Shown piece after piece: positions 1-5,580 of a stretch of DNA of 5,580 nt. The notes beneath the pieces were generated by a model, which was not told the origin of the DNA, searched no databases, and was given only the letters and a program-made list of their open reading frames with translations. The DNA is from Candidatus Latescibacterota bacterium (lineage in GTDB: Bacteria > Latescibacterota > UBA2968 > UBA8231), in assembly GCA_003529325.1 (NCBI GenBank), contig DPVW01000351.1, positions 9,074 to 14,653 on the forward strand, read 5' to 3'. Numbering within the stretch: the stretch's first letter is position 1; each line of letters begins with the position of its first letter. A program made the position numbers and the translations under genes.

Positions 1-2
1 AA

Positions 3-365
3 ACCCTATCCTTCCTCCTTGGTCTCAGTGCCCAGTTCACGACAGTGTGGCTGGCCCTGGCACCGGGACTCGTACTCTGCATGGAAGAGGACGGCCGGAT
101 CGCGGTGGAAATTTCGATCAAAGGTGGCGGGTGTGGTGATACGAGTTCGGTTGCCTTCAGCCACTGCGATGGCTGCCAGGATGTTCCACTCCATATATCC
201 CACACGATGGCAGCCGAACATCAGCACGCCGAACTGGTAGCCGCTGTCCCTGCCGTGGCACCTGAGCTTGGGACCCTTCTGGCAACTCGCCCCGAACCGA
301 CATCGATCCATCCAACCCGCGCCCTGTGGGTTGCCGCACGAGGTACCACCATACTCCGCATTTAG
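3..365 (+). CDS. Small Cys/His-containing, probably secreted protein beside the metal-efflux operon (5' partial)
   Basis: 120 codons are visible, ending at TAG 363-365; the frame is open to the left edge. The only in-frame start candidate before the mature-looking part is GTG at 45, which has no purine-rich site before it. The hydrophobic stretch at visible residues 2-25 reads as a signal peptide or membrane anchor, so the true start probably lies outside the window. The rest has four cysteines (visible residues 26, 44, 55, 58), a CxxC motif inside HCDGCQDVPLH, and a histidine cluster (54, 64, 67, 73, 75). The C-terminal half is Ala/Pro-rich and ends TTILRI. From memory, this layout (Cys-x-x-Asp-Gly early, a Cys-x-x-Cys-x-Asp-x-Pro motif, a TTxLxI-like tail) resembles unnamed small proteins found next to czc-type loci. 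A periplasmic metal-binding or accessory role is inference. It lies 141 bases before the channel gene on the same strand. The opposite strand is also open here, which is the main alternative. Confidence 0.62.
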   Translation, partial: TLSFLLGLSAQFTTVWLALAPGLVLCMEEDGRIAVEISIKGGGCGDTSSVAFSHCDGCQDVPLHISHTMAAEHQHAELVAAVPAVAPELGTLLATRPEPTSIHPTRALWVAARGTTILRI

Positions 366-390
366 TACCCCAGTCATCCACTGCTGAATC

Positions 391-418
391 GCACGTCGTC
401 GTGCCGGGGAATCTCCCC
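391..418 (+). repeat. Two adjacent short inverted repeats (potential mRNA hairpins)
   Basis: GCACG (391-395) pairs with CGTGC (400-404) around a TCGT loop. Directly after it, GGGGA (406-410) pairs with TCCCC (414-418) around an ATC loop. The second stem could extend outward through 401-404 and 420-423 past one mismatch, and this would compete with the first stem. No T-run follows. Stems of five pairs in GC-rich DNA are common by chance, so function is unproven. Confidence 0.3.
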
Positions 419-432
419 TGCGCTCAACACCG

Positions 433-442
433 CGGATATCCG
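433..442. promoter_or_regulatory. Perfect 10-base palindrome CGGATATCCG, possible operator
   Basis: The palindrome is perfectly symmetric and sits 64 bases before the channel ATG, a plausible place for a regulator to bind. It has no partner copy nearby and does not match a metalloregulator operator I can name. One such palindrome in a gap of this size is not rare by chance, so the call is weak. Confidence 0.2.
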
Positions 443-493
443 TATGCGTTGAAGCTGACGACGATCACTCGATCAACTACGCACTGGTTGTCC

Positions 494-499
494 TGGAGG
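494..499 (+). promoter_or_regulatory. Ribosome binding site of the channel gene
   Basis: TGGAGG lies seven bases before ATG 507 and is a good Shine-Dalgarno match. Together with the signal peptide that begins immediately, it fixes the start of the outer-membrane channel. Confidence 0.75.
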
Positions 500-506
500 C
501 ACTCGC

Positions 507-1772
507 ATGTCAGAGCAATTGCGAACATCGTCATGGTACTCGATCTGGATCCTCGTAGCAGGCACCGCATTTGGGCTGAATGCCGAGACCCTGACCCGGG
601 CAGCGGCCGTCGAGCTCGCACTGGCGCACAATCCGGAAGTAAGGGCAGCGAGGGCCGAATGGGATGCCGCCCGCGCCCGGGCTCGCATCGCCTGGGCACC
701 ACCTGATCCAGAGGTTGGAGTGGAGTTCAAGCAACTTCGGCGACTTGCTGAACCTGGAGACTTTGGTGAACGCAGTATCGGCGTGCAGCAGAGGATCGAG
801 TCGCCTGTTGCGTGGTGGCAGCGGCGGAAAGCTGCCAATCACGACGCCGAGGCCACACATGAGGCGGTCTATGAAATGGCGCGGCTCGATGTGTCGAGTC
901 GGGTTGGTGTCGCCTTCGATCAGGTGCTTCTACGCCGGCAGCAGCAGCTGCATGCCTCGGAACATGACAGTCTGCTACAGGAGTTCGCCAGCAAGTCTCG
1001 GTTGCGTTTCGAAGCGGGAGACGTGCCCGCGTTGGAGGTGTTGCGTGCCGAGGTGGAAGCAGGACGTGCAGCCAATCGGTCCGTGTCGGCACGCACCGAA
1101 GTCGTTCTGGCGCGAGCCCAACTGGCTGCACTGATGGCACAGGGTGGTTCCCTGGGTGAATTGGAATCAAGTCGCAGCGAAGCGCCAATTGAGATGAGCA
1201 TGAGTCTCGACGAGGTGCAGCGGACAGGCCTTGTGCGTCGACCAGATCTCCGCGGTGCGAGACGCAGGGTGGAGAGCTATCGTGCCCGCCAAAAAGCATC
1301 GCGAGCCGATCTGTTCCCAGACATCAATGTGGGTGTGTCCCGACAAACCCTACGGGACGCGGGGGCTGAAAGCAGTCGCTGGCGGTTGGGCGTGTCCCTG
1401 GAAGTGCCCCTGTGGGGGATGGCACGTCAGCGCGGACAGCTTGCCGAGGCGGAGGCTGAACTCGTCGTCAGCGAAGCCGAGCTCGAAGGGCTGCAACGGG
1501 ATGTTCTGTTGCAGATCGAAGCAGCGTATCGCCGGCTGCTGACCGCTGCCGACCAGCTTCGACTCTACGACGAGCACATCCTGCAGGAGGCGGAGCAGGC
1601 CAGGCAGGTTGCCAATGACAGCTACGATCAGGGCAAAGCGACATATCTCGACGTGATCGATGCGCAACGAACGCTGTTGCAGACGCGAACCGAGTATGCT
1701 GGGATCCTGTTCACATATCGCGAAACGTGGACGGCACTCGAACGTGCCGCCGGGGGAGGACTGACGAAATGA
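507..1772 (+). CDS. czcC: CzcC-like outer-membrane channel of a heavy-metal efflux system (TolC family)
   Basis: This protein forms the trimeric outer-membrane channel through which ions from the RND pump leave the cell. It is 421 residues long, normal for CzcC-type members. Residues 1-26 are a signal peptide with a likely cut after GLNA, before ETLT. The protein has no cysteine, so it is not lipid-anchored as some family members are. Two OEP repeats are visible. The first begins near AHNPEVRAAR (about residue 40) and leads to DPEVGVEF; the second begins near RRPDLRGARR (about residue 244) and leads to FPDINVGVSR. Each is followed by long Ala/Glu/Arg-rich helices of the coiled-coil barrel. 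The C-terminal stretch YDQGKATYLDVIDAQRTLL is a family hallmark. ATG 507 is chosen for its TGGAGG site. The stop codon overlaps the adaptor start. The gene symbol is a family label; the metal is not shown by this protein. Confidence 0.93.
   Translation: MSEQLRTSSWYSIWILVAGTAFGLNAETLTRAAAVELALAHNPEVRAARAEWDAARARARIAWAPPDPEVGVEFKQLRRLAEPGDFGERSIGVQQRIESPVAWWQRRKAANHDAEATHEAVYEMARLDVSSRVGVAFDQVLLRRQQQLHASEHDSLLQEFASKSRLRFEAGDVPALEVLRAEVEAGRAANRSVSARTEVVLARAQLAALMAQGGSLGELESSRSEAPIEMSMSLDEVQRTGLVRRPDLRGARRRVESYRARQKASRADLFPDINVGVSRQTLRDAGAESSRWRLGVSLEVPLWGMARQRGQLAEAEAELVVSEAELEGLQRDVLLQIEAAYRRLLTAADQLRLYDEHILQEAEQARQVANDSYDQGKATYLDVIDAQRTLLQTRTEYAGILFTYRETWTALERAAGGGLTK
1752..1760 (+). promoter_or_regulatory. 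Ribosome binding site that sets the adaptor start
   Basis: GGGGGAGGA lies inside the last codons of the channel gene, eight bases before ATG 1769. It favours this ATG over the in-frame ATG at 1727, which would put fourteen polar and charged residues before the signal peptide. The start overlaps the channel stop as ATGA, which suggests translational coupling. Confidence 0.8.
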
Positions 1773-2920
1773 AAAGGGTGAAACGCTGTCTTGCGGTGAT
1801 CGCCGGACTTTGCCTGATGTTGGCTGGGCCGATCTTTGCCGAAGAGGGTCATGAAGAGGCGACCATACATCTGAGCCCCGCCGAAATCGACGAATTCGGT
1901 ATTCAGCTGTCTCCAGTCGGCGCCGGTGTGATTGGACGCCCCATCGAGTTGGCAGGTGAAATTGTCGTCAACCCCGACCGATTCGCACATGTCGTGCCAC
2001 GGGTGGATGGAATCGTCAGGCAGGTCGTAACCGGTCTCGGTGACCGCGTGGAAGCCGGAGCCGTGATGGCAACCATCGACAGTAGGGAACTCGCAGATCT
2101 GAAATCGACCTTTCTGGCGACACTCGAGCGGAGACAGCTGGCAAGACTCTCCTTTGAACGGGAGGAGCGCCTTTGGCGGCAAGCGATCTCCTCGGAGCGG
2201 GACTACCTGCAGGCCAAGCAGGCCTACGCCGAAGCCGCGATCGAAGCCAGATCTGCGCGCCACAAACTACAAGCCATCGGTTTCACAGTGGCTCATCTGC
2301 AGGCGTTGCCAGAGGAGGAGGACGCGCTTTTCGCCCGCTTCGAAATTCGCGCACCCTTTGCTGGAGTGGTTGTGGCGAAACACATCTCCCTCGGTGAATC
2401 CGTCGCCGGAGACACGGAGATCTACTCCGTAACAGATCTGCGTCAGGTATGGTCGGTACTGACCGTTTATCAGAGGGACCTGAAGTGGATTAAGGAGGGC
2501 ATGGTGGTGACGATCCGTGACCGAGAGAGTGGTGACAACAACGCACAAGGGACGATCTCCTATGTGAGTCCCGTGTTGGACCCGGAAACACGCACGGCGA
2601 GCGTCCGTGTCGTGATCGGAAACCAGGATGGAGCGTGGCGGCCTGGAATGTTCATCCGCGGTACCGTGTCGGTTGAGAAGGTGACGGTACCCCTCGTCGT
2701 ACAGCGAAGCGCCGTGCAGCGTATGGCTGACAGAGAGGTCGTTTTCGTCTATGACGGAACCGAGTTCAAGCTGCGCAAAGTCGTAACGGGTCGAGCTGCG
2801 GGGGATGTGATCGAGATCATCTCCGGTGTCAAAGCGGGTGAGATCGTCGCCTCGAAGGGAGCGTTCACGCTCAAGACCCAGATCGAAAAGGGCGAGTTCG
2901 CCTCCGGACACAATCACTGA
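1769..2920 (+). CDS. czcB: CzcB-like periplasmic adaptor (membrane fusion protein) of the metal efflux system
   Basis: This adaptor bridges the inner-membrane pump and the outer-membrane channel in the periplasm. From ATG 1769 it has 383 residues. Residues 1-24 are a signal peptide (basic KRVKR start, hydrophobic core, likely cut after GPIFA). The mature N-terminus reads EEGHEE. The first half of the lipoyl-like domain is at about 66-105 (VPRVDGIVRQVVTGLGDRV). An Arg/Glu-rich helical hairpin follows at about 108-168. The second lipoyl half is RAPFAGVVVAKHISLGESV at about 205-223. The beta-barrel and membrane-proximal domains follow, with DPETRTASVRV and WRPGMFIRG as typical motifs. The tail ends GHNH, and a short His-rich end is common in metal-efflux adaptors. 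It overlaps the channel gene by four bases and ends 12 bases before the pump gene. There is no N-terminal lipobox. Metal handling by the His/Glu termini is inference. Confidence 0.94.
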   Translation: MKRVKRCLAVIAGLCLMLAGPIFAEEGHEEATIHLSPAEIDEFGIQLSPVGAGVIGRPIELAGEIVVNPDRFAHVVPRVDGIVRQVVTGLGDRVEAGAVMATIDSRELADLKSTFLATLERRQLARLSFEREERLWRQAISSERDYLQAKQAYAEAAIEARSARHKLQAIGFTVAHLQALPEEEDALFARFEIRAPFAGVVVAKHISLGESVAGDTEIYSVTDLRQVWSVLTVYQRDLKWIKEGMVVTIRDRESGDNNAQGTISYVSPVLDPETRTASVRVVIGNQDGAWRPGMFIRGTVSVEKVTVPLVVQRSAVQRMADREVVFVYDGTEFKLRKVVTGRAAGDVIEIISGVKAGEIVASKGAFTLKTQIEKGEFASGHNH

Positions 2921-2922
2921 AC

Positions 2923-2927
2923 GAGGA
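2923..2927 (+). promoter_or_regulatory. Ribosome binding site of the pump gene
   Basis: GAGGA lies five bases before ATG 2933 in the 12-base gap after the adaptor stop. It supports this start, which also gives the usual short cytoplasmic N-terminus before membrane segment 1. Confidence 0.7.
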
Positions 2928-2932
2928 ACGAT

Positions 2933-5580
2933 ATGATTGAACCACTGATCCAATTCGGTCTGCGTAGCAGGCTGCTCGTCCTCGTGTTTGGTGTCCTGAT
3001 AGCGGGCGCCGGATTCTACAGCTATCGACAGCTCCCAGTGGACGCCTTTCCTGATGTATCGCCGAATCTCGTTCAGGTTTTTACCGAGACGGAAGGACTC
3101 GCTCCGGAGGAAATCGAAAAGTTCGTGACCTATCCGGTAGAGACGGTGATGAATGGTCTACCTGGCGTCACCAACGTTCGCTCAGTGTCCAACTTCGGAC
3201 TGTCGGTAGTGAACGTGTATTTCGAAGATGACATGGACATCTACTTCGTGCGGCAACTGGTGAATGAACGACTGCAGGAGGCACGTGAGCAGATTCCCGA
3301 TGGTTTTGGCGATCCAGCCATGGGGCCCATCTCGACTGGGATGGGTTTGATCCTGTTCTACTACCTGGAGGATGAAAGCGGCGACCGAAGTCTGGAGGAA
3401 CTCCGCTCGATACAGGATTGGCTGGTGAAATTCCACCTGCAGACCGTGCCCGGTGTGACGGAGATCCTCGGCATCGGAGGGTACGAGAAACAGTTTCAAG
3501 TCGTGATCGATCCGCGCGCGCTGCTGGAGTATGACGTTACCATCCAGGATGTCATCGAGCGTGTTCGGGCGAACAATCTGAATGTGGGCGCCCAGTTCAT
3601 CGAAAAGGACGCCGAAGAATACATCGTACGCTCTGTCGGTCTGGTGACTTCGATCCAGGACCTGGAGAGCATCGTCGTCAAGGCGGAGGATGGCCGGCCC
3701 GTGTACCTGCGAGATCTGGCGGACATTCGACTCGGTGGTGCAATTCGCCGTGGTGTACAGACACGAGACGGCGTAAAGGAGGTGGTGGCGGGAATGGTGG
3801 TCAAACTCTTCGGCAGCAATTCATCGACGGTGATTGCCGATGTGGAAGAGAAAATGTCCCAGATCAACCAGATCCTGCCCGCTGGAGTTCGCCTCGTCCC
3901 CTACTACGAGCAGAAGACGCTGGTGGAAGCCTGTGTTGCCACCGTCACATCCGCTCTGCTGCAGGGCATCGTTCTGGTGACGATTGTTCTTGTCGTCTTC
4001 ATGGGGTCCATTCGCCCGGGAATTGTCGTCGCCCTGTCGATCCCATTTTCGATCCTCTTCGCAACGCTGGGTATGCACTACTTCGGCATCTCGGCAAATC
4101 TGATGTCTCTCGGTGGACTGGCAATCGCCATTGGCATGATGGTGGACGGCACGATCGTGATGGTAGAAAATGTCGATCGGGCGTTGCGGCAGCCGGCCAA
4201 CGGGGCCAGTCGCCTGAAGATTATCGGAACAGCCTGTCAGCAGGTGGGTCGGCCCATTCTGTTCGCTATCAGCATCATCGTCATCGTCTTTCTGCCGCTG
4301 TTCACCTTGCAGGGTGTCGAAGGCAAGACCTTCCGTCCCCTCGCATTTACCGTAGCACTGGCCATGTTCGGCTCGCTGATCTTCGCGCTGCTTCTGGCGC
4401 CGGTGTTGTCACATTTGCTGTTGCAGAAGTCTCAGCCCGACGATGACGATGCAGATCGGAAGCTGAGTTTCGGAGATCGCATGCTCCTGCGTCTGACGGC
4501 GACGTATCGGCCACTGGTTTCCCGGTTCGTCCATCACCAGGGGTCTGCAGTCGCCATCGCCGTCATTCTCGTCGGGATCGGTGCACTCCTGTTTCCGCGG
4601 CTCGGTTCTGAATTCACACCAAAACTCCAGGAGGGAACCATCGTCGCCCGATTGACGATGGCGCCATCGATTTCGCTGACGGAGAGTACGAGATTGACGA
4701 TGCTGGTGGAGCGCCGGATCAAGAGCATCGATGAGGTGACGGGTGTCGTCACACGTATCGGTCGCGGGGAAGTCGGTGCGCATACGGATCCGATCAACAA
4801 TTCGGAGATGTATGTGCTGCTGAAGCCTCAGGATGAATGGACACATGCGGCGACACAGGAAGAACTCGTGGAGAGCATCCGTGCAGAGCTCGGCGAGATT
4901 CCTGGTATTGTCGTCAACTTCACACAACCTATCGAGATGACAGTGGATGAGTTGCTCGAAGGCGTGCGGGCAGAATTGGCGATCAAACTCTTCGGCGAAG
5001 ACCTCGATGTGATGAAGATGGAAGCGGATCGCATCGCTGCCGTCGTACGGGAGGTCGAAGGGGCGGCGGATGTGCAGGTTGATCAGGTGAGTGGGACACC
5101 ACAGCTGCTGATCGCCGTGGATCGAGAGGAGATTGCACGTTACGGCATGAATGTGGAGGACGTGCAGAAGGTGATTCGCGCCGCCGTGGGAGGCGAGGTG
5201 GCGGGGGAGGTCTTCGAGGGAATTCGGCGGTTCGACATCCTTGTCCGCTACCCGCTGCAGGACCGGGCGACGACGGAACAGGTGGGTCGCATTCTCGTGG
5301 AGAGTCCCAATGGGATTCGTGTGCCTCTGGCACAACTGGCAACGCTACGCGAACTCGTCGGACCACGGCAAATCACCCGCGAAAACAACCAGCGCTTCAT
5401 CACCGTGCAATGCAACGTGACGGGCAGGGACATCGGCTCGTTTGTCGCCGAAGCACAGAGAGCGATCGACGAGGGTGTCGATCTGCCACCTGGGTATCTG
5501 GTAACCTGGGGTGGGCAATTCCGGCTCCAACAGGAGGCGAACAGACGCTTTGCCTTTGTCATTCCAGTGACGCTGGTGAT
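2933..5580 (+). CDS. czcA: CzcA/CusA-family heavy-metal RND efflux pump, inner membrane (3' partial)
   Basis: This is the proton-driven pump of the system; it acts as a trimer in the inner membrane. 882 complete codons are visible without interruption. Family members have about 1,020-1,060 residues, so segments 8-12 are mostly missing. Segment 1 is at about 12-30, followed by the hallmark LPVDAFPDVSPN. The first periplasmic porter region runs to about residue 336. Segments 2-6 lie at about 338-357, 364-384, 388-412, 440-461 and 470-497. A cytoplasmic loop with DDDDAD (503-508) precedes segment 7 (538-554). The second porter region runs to about 872, and the window ends as segment 8 begins. 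Segment 4 reads LAIAIGMMVDGTIVMVEN, with proton-relay Asp405 and Glu412. Compared from memory, position 399 is Ala where classical CzcA has a further Asp. CusA's periplasmic Met triad is replaced by Arg573, Asn623 and Glu673. This suggests a divalent-metal pump rather than Cu(I)/Ag(I). The symbol is a family label. Confidence 0.96.
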   Translation, partial: MIEPLIQFGLRSRLLVLVFGVLIAGAGFYSYRQLPVDAFPDVSPNLVQVFTETEGLAPEEIEKFVTYPVETVMNGLPGVTNVRSVSNFGLSVVNVYFEDDMDIYFVRQLVNERLQEAREQIPDGFGDPAMGPISTGMGLILFYYLEDESGDRSLEELRSIQDWLVKFHLQTVPGVTEILGIGGYEKQFQVVIDPRALLEYDVTIQDVIERVRANNLNVGAQFIEKDAEEYIVRSVGLVTSIQDLESIVVKAEDGRPVYLRDLADIRLGGAIRRGVQTRDGVKEVVAGMVVKLFGSNSSTVIADVEEKMSQINQILPAGVRLVPYYEQKTLVEACVATVTSALLQGIVLVTIVLVVFMGSIRPGIVVALSIPFSILFATLGMHYFGISANLMSLGGLAIAIGMMVDGTIVMVENVDRALRQPANGASRLKIIGTACQQVGRPILFAISIIVIVFLPLFTLQGVEGKTFRPLAFTVALAMFGSLIFALLLAPVLSHLLLQKSQPDDDDADRKLSFGDRMLLRLTATYRPLVSRFVHHQGSAVAIAVILVGIGALLFPRLGSEFTPKLQEGTIVARLTMAPSISLTESTRLTMLVERRIKSIDEVTGVVTRIGRGEVGAHTDPINNSEMYVLLKPQDEWTHAATQEELVESIRAELGEIPGIVVNFTQPIEMTVDELLEGVRAELAIKLFGEDLDVMKMEADRIAAVVREVEGAADVQVDQVSGTPQLLIAVDREEIARYGMNVEDVQKVIRAAVGGEVAGEVFEGIRRFDILVRYPLQDRATTEQVGRILVESPNGIRVPLAQLATLRELVGPRQITRENNQRFITVQCNVTGRDIGSFVAEAQRAIDEGVDLPPGYLVTWGGQFRLQQEANRRFAFVIPVTLV

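Larger units (their letters stand above)
366..506. other. Intergenic gap upstream of the efflux operon, with short inverted repeats
   Basis: This gap separates the small upstream gene from the channel gene and is the only non-coding stretch of any size. It holds two adjacent potential hairpins (391-404 and 406-418), a 10-base perfect palindrome (433-442) and the channel gene's ribosome binding site (494-499). I see no T-tract after either hairpin, so no classical intrinsic terminator. There is also no convincing -35/-10 pair. The operon promoter could be here, dependent on an activator such as a metal-responsive two-component system, or could lie upstream of the small gene outside the window. 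The sequence does not decide. Confidence 0.5.

Noticed and set aside
6..377. Opposite-strand open frame of 123 residues over the small upstream gene
   Set aside because: It has no leader, no recognisable domain and no tie to the operon. The + strand frame has a leader, a Cys/His pattern and the right orientation. I could not test codon selection, so a little doubt remains.
406..418. Hairpin as an intrinsic terminator for the small upstream gene
   Set aside because: The stem is only five pairs with a three-base loop, and no T-tract follows.
449..477. Possible sigma-70 promoter, TTGAAG with a -10 element about 17 bases later
   Set aside because: The -35 element is fair, but the bases at the -10 position (ATCAAC) do not resemble TATAAT.
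1727..1768. Upstream in-frame ATG that would lengthen the adaptor by 14 residues
   Set aside because: It would place a charged stretch before the signal peptide and lacks a good ribosome site. ATG 1769 has one at the right distance.
1628..2953. Two opposite-strand open frames (1628-2263 and 2267-2953) over the adaptor gene
   Set aside because: They lie antisense to a well-recognised adaptor and show no family features; they are shadows of its codon use.
4409..5335. Opposite-strand open frame of 308 residues inside the pump gene
   Set aside because: The + strand codes without interruption for a clear RND pump. The antisense product is rich in His/Arg/Asp with no domain, as expected for the complement of GC-rich coding sequence.

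Overview
The window carries the 5' part of a tripartite heavy-metal efflux operon of the CzcCBA/CusCBA type (HME-RND), which spans the cell envelope of a Gram-negative bacterium. The composition (moderately high GC) and the protein sequences look proteobacterial, but nothing here fixes a genus. All supported genes are on the + strand.

Layout: (1) 3-365 is the end of a small Cys/His-containing protein, probably secreted. It is cut by the left edge and has a pattern that I recall from unnamed small proteins beside czc-type loci. (2) 366-506 is a 141-base gap with a few short inverted repeats, no convincing sigma-70 promoter and no intrinsic terminator. (3) 507-1772 is a CzcC-like TolC-family outer-membrane channel. 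(4) 1769-2920 is a CzcB-like periplasmic adaptor that starts inside the stop codon of the channel gene (ATGA overlap). (5) 2933-5580 is a CzcA-like RND pump, cut by the right edge after 882 codons, at the start of its eighth membrane segment.

The pump takes up metal ions, mainly from the periplasm, and is driven by proton influx. The adaptor joins it to the channel, and the channel releases the ions outside the cell. The tight spacing (4-base overlap, then 12 bases) and good ribosome binding sites mean the three core genes are almost certainly co-transcribed. The small upstream gene may belong to the same unit or form its own.

The metal is not settled. The pump keeps the transmembrane-4 Asp405 and Glu412 but lacks the extra upstream Asp of classical CzcA. 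It also lacks the three periplasmic methionines of the Cu/Ag pump CusA. This argues against Cu(I)/Ag(I) and suggests a divalent-metal pump of a less studied HME subgroup. No regulator gene is in the window. The core operon is an ordinary system; the small upstream protein is the least described element.
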